The notes under the pieces were generated by a model. The model did no database searches. It was not told the origin of the DNA and worked only from the letters and a program-made list of their open reading frames with translations. A stretch of 64,000 bases of DNA. Origin: Rhizobium sp. CB3090 (GTDB lineage: Bacteria > Pseudomonadota > Alphaproteobacteria > Rhizobiales > Rhizobiaceae). This document shows positions 28,929 to 37,316 of the stretch, in pieces. Positions within the stretch are counted from its first letter, which is position 1, and every line of letters starts with the position of its first letter. Position numbers and translations under genes: made by a program. Location: positions 682,001 through 746,000 of the forward strand of contig NZ_CP121663.1 in the NCBI RefSeq assembly GCF_029714285.1, in the 5' to 3' direction.

Positions 28929-30422
28929 GTGCGTCATCGCCTCCTGTACATCCGTCTTCGATAGTTGCTTGCGTCCCGTGTCGTGGGCCACCGGAATGAG
29001 CCAGGTGGTCGCAAACGTCAGGATCGCGACGATGACGACGCCCCAGAAGCTCCAGTGCAGGGCCGCATCGAAGACCCCGCGGATCGCCGGGTTACCGGCG
29101 AGATCGGAAAGGCCTGTCGGCTGGTTCAGAACGTCATGAAGCTTTGCGGCCAGATCGCCGCTGCCGAAATGAACGATACCGATATTGAGCACGGCGCCCA
29201 GGGCGGTCGCGCCGAGCGTATTGCCGAGACTGCGCGAAAAGATGATCGACGCCGTGGCGCTGCCGCGCATCGCCCATTCCACGCTCTCCTGCACGAGTAC
29301 GATGCTGGTGAGGCTGATGAGCCCCATGCCGAAGCCCATCAGAAAAGAGCCGATACCGGCCAGAACCGGGCTGCTCTCCGGCGTCAGGAACAGCAGGAAG
29401 GCTGAGCCGAAGGGGAACATGAAGCTGCCGACGCGCAGCGTCTTGCGAATGCCGAACGTGCGGAAGAAGCGGCTCGACAGCATCACCGCCAACGGCCAGC
29501 CAACGATCAGCATCGTCAGTGTGAAGCCTGCCACCAGCGGCGAGCGGCCAAGCACACCCTGTACGTAGATCGGCAAGATGGTCGTCAGCCCGATCAGCGC
29601 CATGCCGGCCAGAAGCGTGGCCGCATTGCTGGTCGCGACCAGCCGCCGGCCCCAGAGTTCGATCGAGATGATCGGCTCCGGCGCGCGCCGCTCCTGCAGG
29701 AGAAACAGTACGCCGGTGACGACGAAGACGATCGCGAGCGGGCCGAGGATGCTGAAGCTGGAGTTGGTTTCGGTGAGGATCACCAGCAATGAGATGATCG
29801 ATATCGAAAACAGGATCGTGCCGAGATAGTCGATCCTTGCTTCGCGCGGCGTGATCTGCTCATGCAGGAAGAGCGTGAAGCCGATGATGGTCAGCACGCC
29901 GAACGGCAGGTTGATCCAAAAAATCCACGCCCAGGAGACATTGTCGACGATGATGCCGCCGGCGAGCGGGCCGATAACCGCCGACACCGCCCAGACACTG
30001 GCGAGCACGCCTTGCACCTTGGCGCGTTCCTCCAGCTTGTAGAGATCGCCGACCACGGTCATCGTCACCGGCTGGATGGCGCCGGCGCCAAGGCCCTGCA
30101 GCAGCCGAAAGGCGATCAGCGAGCCCATCGACCAGGCAAAGCCGGCCAGTGCCGAACCGACGAGAAAGATCAGAATGCCGCCGATCAGGATCGGCTTCCG
30201 CCCGAAGATGTCGGACAGCTTGCCATAGATTACCGTCGTCGTGGACTGCGCCAGGAGGAAGGCGGAGAAAACCCAGCTATAATAGGTGAAACCGCCGAGC
30301 TGACCAACAATACGCGGCATGGCGGTGGCAACGATCGTCGCCTCGACCGCTACCATAAAGGTCGCAAGCATGATCGAGACAATGACCAACGGACGTCTTG
30401 AACGATCGGCCGTGCTGGACAT
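28926..30422 (-). CDS. MFS multidrug transporter, MDR/DHA2 type
   Basis: A 498-residue exporter with about 14 helices. Helix 1 reads TFMVAVEATIVATAMPRIVG, the loop VIYGKLSDIFGRKPILIGG is motif A, and LLQGLGAGAIQPVTMTVVGD and PLAGGIIVDNVSWAWIFWIN are DHA2-specific. A family role in export of toxic compounds is expected. A second 14-helix pump lies 1.4 kb away, but the two are only distantly alike. A dyad at 30560-30578 lies about 140 bases upstream in the promoter region, suggesting control by a distant repressor. Confidence 0.87.
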   Translation of the reverse strand: MSSTADRSRRPLVIVSIMLATFMVAVEATIVATAMPRIVGQLGGFTYYSWVFSAFLLAQSTTTVIYGKLSDIFGRKPILIGGILIFLVGSALAGFAWSMGSLIAFRLLQGLGAGAIQPVTMTVVGDLYKLEERAKVQGVLASVWAVSAVIGPLAGGIIVDNVSWAWIFWINLPFGVLTIIGFTLFLHEQITPREARIDYLGTILFSISIISLLVILTETNSSFSILGPLAIVFVVTGVLFLLQERRAPEPIISIELWGRRLVATSNAATLLAGMALIGLTTILPIYVQGVLGRSPLVAGFTLTMLIVGWPLAVMLSSRFFRTFGIRKTLRVGSFMFPFGSAFLLFLTPESSPVLAGIGSFLMGFGMGLISLTSIVLVQESVEWAMRGSATASIIFSRSLGNTLGATALGAVLNIGIVHFGSGDLAAKLHDVLNQPTGLSDLAGNPAIRGVFDAALHWSFWGVVIVAILTFATTWLIPVAHDTGRKQLSKTDVQEAMTH

Positions 30423-30774
30423 GACATTCCTTTCTGACTGTTCCGCCCGGCAGCAAACGCGCGCGGACCGTCAAGACGGCCATGGGCGAACGATAAATTT
30501 TGGGATCAACGTCGAAGGATCAAACAACTACAGGGGCGTTGGCCTGCTGAATCATTATAGTAAGCATTGCATACTTACGCCAGCATATGTCAACTGTTTA
30601 ACACTGGGATGCCTCGTTCCGTGATTGCTCCGGTTTGTAAGCCACCATTTCGAAGCTTAGTCAGGACGTTCAGGAGGTCAATCGACTGGACAATGGATTT
30701 AAGTCATTTTCGCAATTTATCACGATTGATTTGTTCATTTTCTGAACTTATCGTCAGGCTAAAATAACAAGGAA
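30423..30774. other. Divergent promoter region between the MFS pump and the ROK regulator
   Basis: About 352 bases, AT-rich on the right. It holds the pump-side dyad at 30560-30578, a minus-strand TTGACA at 30588-30593, and near the ROK gene the inverted repeat GTTCA-N5-TGAAC at 30733-30747, followed by TAAAAT at about 30759. The latter could be a ROK operator or a fortuitous dyad. No coding sequence is evident. Confidence 0.45.
30560..30578. promoter_or_regulatory. Imperfect dyad in the MFS pump promoter
   Basis: GTAAGCATTGCATACTTAC pairs in seven of nine positions about its centre. It lies ten bases from a minus-strand TTGACA and beside a minus-strand TATAAT, about 140 bases before the pump start. 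Such a site fits a TetR- or MarR-type repressor, but none is encoded nearby. Confidence 0.4.
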
Positions 30775-31932
30775 ATGCCCAGGCGGAACATCGAATTGCT
30801 CAACTCTTCGCAGCGACAACTCCTGCGCGTCATCAGCGAATCCGGCCCGCTCAGCCGGACTGTTCTTGCCGCATCGATGGGGCTCAGCAAGGCGGCGATG
30901 AGCGGTATCGCCCGCGACCTGATCACGCTTGGCATCCTGCACGAGACCGAGACGGTCTATGGCCAGGGCCGACCGTCGATATTGCTTGATCTGCATCCCG
31001 AAGGTGCTTTCTTCGTTGGCATCTCACTGCTTGAAAATCCCGCGCCGATGGTTCTCAGCGATCTCAACGGCAAGATTATCGCCCGCGAGAACATGCCGCT
31101 TTCCCGCGATCCGGATATCATAGCGGGTCGGATCGCCGATGCGCTACCGAAGCTGCTTTCCGGGCGGCGGCCAGGCGTGGCGGAGAAATTGTCCGGTCTG
31201 GGCGTCGCACTCTCTGGTTTTGTCGATGAGAAACGGGCCAATTGCGTGCAATCCACCTTGCTCGGCTGGCGGGACGTGCCGCTTGCCAAGATCATACGGC
31301 AAAAGACCGGCATCGAGACCTTCATCGAAAACGACGCCAAGGCCGTGGCCGTCAGCGAAAAGCTGTTTGGCATCGCCCGCGACATCCAGAATTTCAGCGT
31401 CGTCTCCTTTGGCGACGGCATCGGCTGCGCCCATTTCATCCGCGGCAAGCTCTATCGCGGCAATCATGGCGGTGCCGGGGAGATCGCCCATTGCACCATC
31501 GAGCCCAATGGGTCGCCTTGCCGCTGCGGCAAGCGCGGCTGTCTCGATACGGTCGCCTCGATAAATGCGATCAAGGACATGTCGAAGGCGGCAGGTCTTT
31601 CCTGCACCTCCCTCACCGAGCTGGAGGAAAAGGCATCGGCCGGCAATGCGGTCGCCATCCGTATCCTGCATCGGGCGGGGGGCGCCCTCGGCCTGGCGAT
31701 CGCTCATCTCATCCAGTTCAATGATCCCGGCATGATCCTGATCACCCATGTCGAAGGCAATTTCGACGGACTGTTCGGCACCGCTGTACGACAGGCGATC
31801 GAAGCCAATGTGTTGCCGCGCTATGCCGGCCAGACGCCGATTCGCACGCAACGCGTCGACGGCGACATCTGGGCGCGAGGTGCGGCCAGTATCGCCGCAC
31901 ACAATTTCCTGATTGGCCCCAACCCGAATTGA
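30775..31932 (+). CDS. ROK-family transcriptional regulator
   Basis: A 385-residue NagC/Mlc-type protein. Residues about 5-65 are a winged helix (LLRVISESGPLSRTVLAASM). The ROK sugar-kinase fold follows, with ENDAKAVAVSEKLFG and the zinc motif CRCGKRGCLD. In a true kinase the DGIG loop binds ATP; here VSFGDGIGCAHF retains that shape, but the HTH shows a regulatory role. It binds a sugar or derivative and is likely cotranscribed with the MlrC-type gene, whose start lies eight bases after its stop. The ATG follows AAGGA at short spacing. Confidence 0.85.
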   Translation: MPRRNIELLNSSQRQLLRVISESGPLSRTVLAASMGLSKAAMSGIARDLITLGILHETETVYGQGRPSILLDLHPEGAFFVGISLLENPAPMVLSDLNGKIIARENMPLSRDPDIIAGRIADALPKLLSGRRPGVAEKLSGLGVALSGFVDEKRANCVQSTLLGWRDVPLAKIIRQKTGIETFIENDAKAVAVSEKLFGIARDIQNFSVVSFGDGIGCAHFIRGKLYRGNHGGAGEIAHCTIEPNGSPCRCGKRGCLDTVASINAIKDMSKAAGLSCTSLTELEEKASAGNAVAIRILHRAGGALGLAIAHLIQFNDPGMILITHVEGNFDGLFGTAVRQAIEANVLPRYAGQTPIRTQRVDGDIWARGAASIAAHNFLIGPNPN

Positions 31933-31940
31933 GGTTTTCC

Positions 31941-33383
31941 ATGCGCATCGCCGTCGGTGGCATTCATATCGAATGCAGCACGTACAATCCTGTCCTCAAT
32001 GAAGAAAAGGATTTTCGTGTCGTGCGTGGCGAAGAGCTGATGGCCGCATCCTATTTCGCATTCCTCAAAGATTATGATGCCGAATTCCTCCCGACGATCC
32101 ACGCCAGGGCCATCGCCGGCGGCCCGGTCGCCCGCCACACCTATGAGGCCTTCAAGGCGGAATTCCTGGCGCGGCTGAAGCCGCTCTTGCCGCTCGACGG
32201 TCTCTACCTTGCCATGCATGGGGCGATGTATGTCGAGGGTATGGAGGATGCGGAGGGCGATTGGATCAGCGCGGCCAGGGAGCTTGTCGGAGACGACTGC
32301 ATGCTCTCGGCCAGCTACGATCTGCATGGCAATGTCACCCAGCGCATCATCGATGCACTGGACATGTATTCCACTTATCGCACCGCGCCGCATATCGACG
32401 TCGAGGAAACCATGCGCCGCGCCGTGACGATGCTCACCAAAAGCCTGAAGACCGGCGTGAAGCCGATCCTGCTTTGGGCGCCGATCCCGGTCCTGCTACC
32501 CGGAGAGCGCACCAGCACGGTCGATGAACCCGCAAAAAGCCTTTACGACCTGCTGCCCGGCATCGATGCCATCGAGGGCGTCTGGGATGCCTCTCTGATG
32601 GTCGGCTATGTCTGGGCCGATGAGCCCCGCGCCACGGCGGCCGCCATCATGACCGGCACGGACCGGGCCGTTCTCGAACGCGAGGCAAAACGGCTGGCGC
32701 AGGCCTATTGGGATGTCCGCAAGAATTTCGTTTTCGGCTGTGAGACTGGCTCCATTGAGGAATGCGTCGCCAAGGCGATCGCCAGCCCGACGGCGCCGGT
32801 GGTGCTTGCGGAATCCGGCGACAACCCGACTGGGGGCGGTGTCGGCGACCGGGCCGATGTGCTCGCGGAACTGATCGCCAGGGGCGCCACTGACGTCGTT
32901 TTCGCCGGTATCGCCGATAAGGCCGCTACCGAAGCCTGCTACGCTGCCGGCGTCGGCGCCAGGCTCGACCTTACCGTCGGCGCATCGCTGGACAGCAAAG
33001 GCAGCAAACCGGTGAGTGCTGTCTTCAACGTCAAGTTCCTGTTGCAGACCGACGACGCCATGGACAAGCAGGCGGTCGTCTCCGTCGGAGGCATCAATCT
33101 CGTGCTGTCCGCAAAACGCCGCCCCTATCACAATATCGCCGATTTCACGCGTCTCGGCCTCGATCCGCATCGCGCCAAGATCATCGTCGTGAAGTCCGGT
33201 TATCTTTCTCCGGAGCTGGCTCCGATCGCCAATCCGAACCTGATGGCGCTCTCCCCCGGCGTCGTCGACCAGTTTGTCGAGCGTCTGCCGCGGTTGCGCA
33301 AGCAGAGACCGACCTACCCCTTCGACAAGGATTTTACCTTCACGCCTGAGATGGCGCTCTCAGCCCGTTCGGCATGCCGCTGA
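31941..33383 (+). CDS. M81-family metallopeptidase (MlrC-like)
   Basis: A 480-residue protein of the MlrC family, named for a microcystinase-pathway peptidase, with most members of unknown substrate. The N-terminal DUF1485-type domain has GGIHIECSTYNP, LDGLYLAMHGAMYVEGMEDAEG and SYDLHGNVT, which carry the predicted zinc ligands (His, Asp, His). The C-terminal MlrC domain begins near 300 and includes ESGDNPTGGGVGD. The ATG at 31941 is preferred; a TTG at 31929 overlaps the ROK stop. Pairing with a sugar-type ROK regulator suggests a small-molecule amidohydrolase role rather than peptide degradation; that is inference. Confidence 0.82.
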   Translation: MRIAVGGIHIECSTYNPVLNEEKDFRVVRGEELMAASYFAFLKDYDAEFLPTIHARAIAGGPVARHTYEAFKAEFLARLKPLLPLDGLYLAMHGAMYVEGMEDAEGDWISAARELVGDDCMLSASYDLHGNVTQRIIDALDMYSTYRTAPHIDVEETMRRAVTMLTKSLKTGVKPILLWAPIPVLLPGERTSTVDEPAKSLYDLLPGIDAIEGVWDASLMVGYVWADEPRATAAAIMTGTDRAVLEREAKRLAQAYWDVRKNFVFGCETGSIEECVAKAIASPTAPVVLAESGDNPTGGGVGDRADVLAELIARGATDVVFAGIADKAATEACYAAGVGARLDLTVGASLDSKGSKPVSAVFNVKFLLQTDDAMDKQAVVSVGGINLVLSAKRRPYHNIADFTRLGLDPHRAKIIVVKSGYLSPELAPIANPNLMALSPGVVDQFVERLPRLRKQRPTYPFDKDFTFTPEMALSARSACR

Positions 33384-33477
33384 TCGCGAAGCCGCGTCAC
33401 GCAATCGTGCGGTTGACTTCAACCTCTCGCACGTTGATATCTGCAACCTGTTTTCAAGATGATGTGGAGTGATTGCG

Positions 33478-34029
33478 ATGACTGATACTGTGCTCGAAAT
33501 TCCGGTAAAGCGGATCGATGGCAGCGAGACGACGCTTGCCGACTATCGCGGCAAGGTTATCATGGTCGTCAACGTAGCCTCCAAATGCGGGCTGACGGTG
33601 CAGTATGAAGGGCTGGAAAAGCTCTACGAAGACAAGCGCGACGACGGTCTTGTCATTGCCGGCTTCCCAGCCAACGATTTCAAAGGCCAGGAGCCGGGGA
33701 CGGATGACGAAATCCTGAGCTTCTGCACTTTGACCTATGACGTACAGTTCCCGATGTTTTCCAAGATTGCGGTGACAGGCGAAGAGCGGCATCCGCTTTA
33801 CAACAGCCTGATAGCCTCCGGCGTCGAGACGACCGGTGACGGCCCGATGCGCGAGCGGCTTGCAAAACACGGCCTCGAAACCGGGCAGGATGGCGGCATC
33901 GTCTGGAACTTCGAAAAGTTCTTGATCGGCCGGGACGGCAAGGTTGCAGCCCGCTTCGCGCCTGACGTTACGGCAGACGATCCGCGCCTGCTCTCGGTCC
34001 TGGAAAAAGAGCTGGCCCGCGCCGGTTGA
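33478..34029 (+). CDS. Thiol-dependent glutathione peroxidase
   Basis: A 183-residue peroxidase of the GPx family, using Cys rather than selenocysteine. The peroxidatic Cys37 is in NVASKCGLT, and the tetrad is completed by Gln71 (GQEPG) and Trp143/Asn144 (VWNFEKFLI). Cys83 (FCTLTYDVQFP) aligns with the resolving cysteine of thioredoxin-dependent GPx, so reduction by thioredoxin is likelier than by glutathione. The usual FPCNQF segment reads FPANDF, which does not touch the tetrad. The ATG at 33478 follows GTGGAG. It lies 94 bases after the MlrC-type gene and probably has its own promoter. Confidence 0.9.
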   Translation: MTDTVLEIPVKRIDGSETTLADYRGKVIMVVNVASKCGLTVQYEGLEKLYEDKRDDGLVIAGFPANDFKGQEPGTDDEILSFCTLTYDVQFPMFSKIAVTGEERHPLYNSLIASGVETTGDGPMRERLAKHGLETGQDGGIVWNFEKFLIGRDGKVAARFAPDVTADDPRLLSVLEKELARAG

Positions 34030-34168
34030 GGCGCGACACAGATTCCAAAAAATACAGCCTTATCTCAATAAGTTACGCCCCCTTCCGGGCAGCGGCGCAA
34101 AGCATGCTTAGCCCGGTCGTATCATTGCCTCCCCTTGCGGCCGGGAGTATCTTCCGGCTTTCGAATAT

Positions 34169-34196
34169 ATCCGAACCGAGCTGCATCGGTTCGGAT
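34169..34196 (+). promoter_or_regulatory. Perfect 11-bp dyad abutting the methyltransferase ribosome-binding site
   Basis: ATCCGAACCGA (34169-34179) and TCGGTTCGGAT (34186-34196) are exact inverted copies around a 6-base GCTGCA centre. The GGGAGGAGG ribosome-binding site begins at the very next base. As RNA this would be a stable hairpin touching the Shine-Dalgarno; as DNA it would be an operator for a dimeric repressor. Confidence 0.6.
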
Positions 34197-34210
34197 GGGA
34201 GGAGGATTCC

Positions 34211-35272
34211 ATGCGCGAACCTGATATGCAAAAACTTGACGCCCTGGTTGGACGCCTGGTCGGCGATGTCGGCGCGGCAGTCTCGGGCGTGTTGGTGACC
34301 CTCGGGGATCATTTGGGTCTGTTCAAGGCCATGGCGGATGGCACGCCAATGACATCGGCGGAGCTGGCCGACAAGGTCGGCGTGAAAGAACGCTATGTGC
34401 GCGAATGGCTGTCGGCGCAGGCCGCGGCCGATTATGTCAGCTATGACGACCAGACCGAACGCTTCTACCTGACGCCCGAACAGGCGATGGTGTTTGCGGA
34501 GGAAAACAGCCCCGCCTTCTTCACCGGCGCCTTCGATGTCGTTCAATCCATGTGGATGGACGAGCCGAAGATCGCCAATGCGTTCAAGACCGGCAGCGGC
34601 CTTGGCTGGCATGAACACAGCGCCTGCCTGTTCCGCGGCACGGAACGTTTTTTCCGGCCGGGCTACAACAGCCATCTGGTTACCGAATGGATACCGGCGC
34701 TGGACGGCCTGCATGAAAAGCTGCAAGCCGGTGCGGCCGTCGCCGACGTCGGCTGCGGCCATGGCGCCTCGACCATCCTGATGGCACAGGCCTATCCGAA
34801 CTCGACCTTCTTCGGTTTCGACTATCATCTGCCCTCTATCGAGCGGGCGAAAGCCGCAGCGAAGGAGGCAGGTGTCGCCGGCCGCATCACCTTCGAGCAG
34901 GCGACCGCCAAGGATTTCCCGGCTGCCGGCTATGATCTCGTGGCGATGTTCGATTGCCTGCACGACATGGGAGATCCCGTCGGCGCCGGCAAGCATGTCA
35001 GGGAAAGTCTTGCCGACGACGGAACCTGGATGATTGTCGAGCCCTTCGCGCATGATTGCCTGAAGGACAATCTCAATCCCGTCGGCCGCGTCTTCTACGG
35101 CGCGTCGACGATGATCTGCACACCGGCTTCGTTATCTCAGGAAGTCGGGCTGGGTTTGGGGGCGCAAGCCGGCGAGATGAAACTGCGCAAGGTTGCCATG
35201 GATGCGGGTTTTTCGCATTTCCGCAAGGCGACCGAAACGCCGTTCAACATGGTCTTCGAAGTCAGGGCATGA
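34211..35272 (+). CDS. SAM-dependent methyltransferase with N-terminal winged helix
   Basis: A 353-residue class I methyltransferase. An N-terminal winged-helix dimerisation domain (about 20-85: AELADKVGVKERYVREWLSA) precedes the SAM fold, with motif I VADVGCGHGASTILMA (about 180-195), an acidic end of strand 2 (FGFDYHLPSIE) and motif for strand 4 LVAMFDCLHDMGDP. The architecture resembles the Rv2258c-type transcriptional-regulator-like methyltransferases. The substrate is unknown. It has a strong GGGAGGAGG site at its start, with a perfect dyad immediately before, and a hairpin at its end. Confidence 0.82.
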   Translation: MREPDMQKLDALVGRLVGDVGAAVSGVLVTLGDHLGLFKAMADGTPMTSAELADKVGVKERYVREWLSAQAAADYVSYDDQTERFYLTPEQAMVFAEENSPAFFTGAFDVVQSMWMDEPKIANAFKTGSGLGWHEHSACLFRGTERFFRPGYNSHLVTEWIPALDGLHEKLQAGAAVADVGCGHGASTILMAQAYPNSTFFGFDYHLPSIERAKAAAKEAGVAGRITFEQATAKDFPAAGYDLVAMFDCLHDMGDPVGAGKHVRESLADDGTWMIVEPFAHDCLKDNLNPVGRVFYGASTMICTPASLSQEVGLGLGAQAGEMKLRKVAMDAGFSHFRKATETPFNMVFEVRA

Positions 35273-35277
35273 GGCCC

Positions 35278-35307
35278 GCGCCGCGCGCTCCATCGAACGC
35301 GCGGCGC
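35278..35307. terminator. Bidirectional terminator-like hairpin
   Basis: GCGCCGCGCG (35278-35287) and CGCGCGGCGC (35298-35307) form a perfect 10-bp GC stem with a 10-base loop between two convergent genes. No T-tract follows on either strand, so efficiency is uncertain, but the position suits transcript ends for both. Confidence 0.6.
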
Positions 35308-35318
35308 AGGTTGATCTC

Positions 35319-36404
35319 TCACAGACGCTGACCATCCTCGCCGAACAGGGAGGCGAGCGCCGGCTGGAAATAGACCGGTTGCTCGCTTTCCAACGCGACC
35401 TCCTCATCGGCATCGATGCGCACCGACATGCTCTCCATGCCGATCTGCCCCCAGACCAGATTGTCCGAGCCCATGGGTTCGACGATGCTGAAGGTTGCCG
35501 GCAGGCTGGACATGCGGCCGTTGGCGGCGGTGAATTGCATCTGTTCCGGCCGCACACCGAGCGTTGCGGGGCGGCCGTCGCCAGGCGTGCCCGAGAATTC
35601 ATAGCCATTAAGGTCGATCTTGCGTCCATCGGGCAAGATGAAGGCGGGCGTATCGCCATTGCTCGCCACCTGCCCCGACAGGAAGTTCATGGATGGCGAG
35701 CCGACGAAACCGGCGACGAAGCGGTTGACGGGACGGCGATAGATTTCCTTCGGCGCGGCGAACTGCTGGATGACGCCGCCGCTCATGACCGCGATGCGGT
35801 CGGCAAGCGTCAGCGCTTCGATCTGGTCGTGCGTGACGTAGATCATCGTAGAGCCGAGCCCGGCATGCAGGCGCTTCAGCTCGACGCGCAGCTCGGTACG
35901 GAGCTTGGCATCGAGGTTGGAGAGCGGTTCGTCGAACAGGAAGACATCGACATCGCGTACAAGAGCGCGTCCGATGGCGACGCGCTGTCGTTGGCCGCCC
36001 GAAAGCTCGCCCGGCCGCCGCTTGCGCAGCGGGTCGATCTGCAGGATCCGCACGGCGCGGTCGACGCGTTCGGCAATCTCGTCCTTGGCCATGCCGGCGA
36101 TGCGCAGGCCGAAGGAAAGATTCCCCTCGACCGTCATCGTCGGATAGAGCGCGTAGGACTGGAAGACCATGCCGATGCCGCGGTCCTTCGGCTCCTCCCA
36201 GGTGACGTTCCTGTCGCCGATCCAGATTTGGCCGCCGCTGATGTCGGTAAGGCCGGCGATGGCGTTGAGCAACGTGGACTTGCCGCAGCCGGACGGCCCG
36301 AGGAGAACGATGAACTCGCCCGACTGGATTTCAAGATTCAACGATTTCAGCACGCTGATGCTGCCGAAATCGATTGCAAGTTCGCGGATGGAAACATTGG
36401 CCAT
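35319..36404 (-). CDS. Sugar ABC importer ATP-binding protein (MalK/UgpC type)
   Basis: A 361-residue ATPase. Walker A is GPSGCGKST (about 36-44), the signature [15 protein letters not shown], Walker B VFLFDEPLSNLDAKLR, and the switch His in YVTHDQIEALTLA. A C-terminal TOBE/OB extension (about 240-361) is typical of CUT1 sugar importers and may carry regulation. It is four bases from the second permease gene and is the last gene of an operon that begins with the isomerase at 41856. The sugar is not known. Confidence 0.88.
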   Translation of the reverse strand: MANVSIRELAIDFGSISVLKSLNLEIQSGEFIVLLGPSGCGKSTLLNAIAGLTDISGGQIWIGDRNVTWEEPKDRGIGMVFQSYALYPTMTVEGNLSFGLRIAGMAKDEIAERVDRAVRILQIDPLRKRRPGELSGGQRQRVAIGRALVRDVDVFLFDEPLSNLDAKLRTELRVELKRLHAGLGSTMIYVTHDQIEALTLADRIAVMSGGVIQQFAAPKEIYRRPVNRFVAGFVGSPSMNFLSGQVASNGDTPAFILPDGRKIDLNGYEFSGTPGDGRPATLGVRPEQMQFTAANGRMSSLPATFSIVEPMGSDNLVWGQIGMESMSVRIDADEEVALESEQPVYFQPALASLFGEDGQRL

Positions 36405-36407
36405 GGA

Positions 36408-37316
36408 TTATCCCTTGACTGCGCCGGCGGTAATACCGCGCACAAACCAGCGACCCGAACCGAAATAGACGATCAGCGGAACCAGGGCCGTTAGGATGGT
36501 TGCCGCCATGTTGACGTTGTAGAGCTTTTCGCCTTGGGTGGAGTTGACGATGTTGTTGAGCTGAACCGTCATCGGGAAGTTTTCCCGCCCGGCGAAGACC
36601 ACGCCGAAGAGGAAGTCGTTCCAGATGCCGGTCACCTGCAGGATGGCCGCCACCACCAGAATCGGGATCGACATCGGGATCATCAGCCGGAAGAAGATCT
36701 GCCACAATCCGGCACCATCGACGCGGGCTGCCTTGAACAACTCCATCGGCAGGCTGGAATAATAGTTGCGGAACAGCAGTGTCAGCACCGGCAGGCCGAA
36801 AACCGTGTGGGTGATGATGATGCAGGGCAGTGTCGAATAGATGCCGACGCCGCGGTAGATGAGCACAAGCGGATAGATGAACACCTGATAGGGAATGAAG
36901 GCGCCGAGCAGCAGGACGGCGAAGAGAACATTGGCCCCCTTCACCCGCCAGAAGGACAGCGCATAGCCGGTCAGCGACGAGATGAAGATGGACATTATCA
37001 TGCTCGGTATCAGGATCTTCACCGAATTCCAGAATCCGACGCTGATGCCGCCGCATTCGAGGCCGGTGCAAGCCGTGCTCCACGCCTGCACCCAGGCTTC
37101 GCCTGTCCAGACCCGAGGAAAGGCGAAGATATTGCCCTGGCGGATTTCCGGCATGGATTTCAGCGAGGTGACGATCATCACATAGAGCGGCAGCAGGAAG
37201 AACAGGGCCGCGATGACGAGGAAAGTGTAGAGGCCGATGCGCGCCGGAGACAGATGCTGCGGCTTGCGCCCGGTCGGCCCGCCGGCGGCGACTGCGACGG
37301 AAGATGGCATTGTCAT
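36408..37316 (-). CDS. Sugar ABC importer permease (MalG type)
   Basis: A 302-residue permease with about six transmembrane helices. The coupling motif is ELFKAARVDGAGLWQIFFRLMIPMS, the EAA loop of CUT1 systems. The N-terminal 28 residues are polar and cytosolic. It overlaps the preceding permease gene by one base (TGATG-type junction), indicating coupled translation. It forms the membrane pore together with the MalF-type subunit upstream. Confidence 0.9.
   Translation of the reverse strand: MTMPSSVAVAAGGPTGRKPQHLSPARIGLYTFLVIAALFFLLPLYVMIVTSLKSMPEIRQGNIFAFPRVWTGEAWVQAWSTACTGLECGGISVGFWNSVKILIPSMIMSIFISSLTGYALSFWRVKGANVLFAVLLLGAFIPYQVFIYPLVLIYRGVGIYSTLPCIIITHTVFGLPVLTLLFRNYYSSLPMELFKAARVDGAGLWQIFFRLMIPMSIPILVVAAILQVTGIWNDFLFGVVFAGRENFPMTVQLNNIVNSTQGEKLYNVNMAATILTALVPLIVYFGSGRWFVRGITAGAVKG

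Noticed and set aside
33478..34029. FPANDF in place of FPCNQF in the glutathione peroxidase as evidence of inactivity
   Set aside because: The catalytic tetrad uses Cys37, Gln71, Trp143 and Asn144, all present; the changed positions are outside it.
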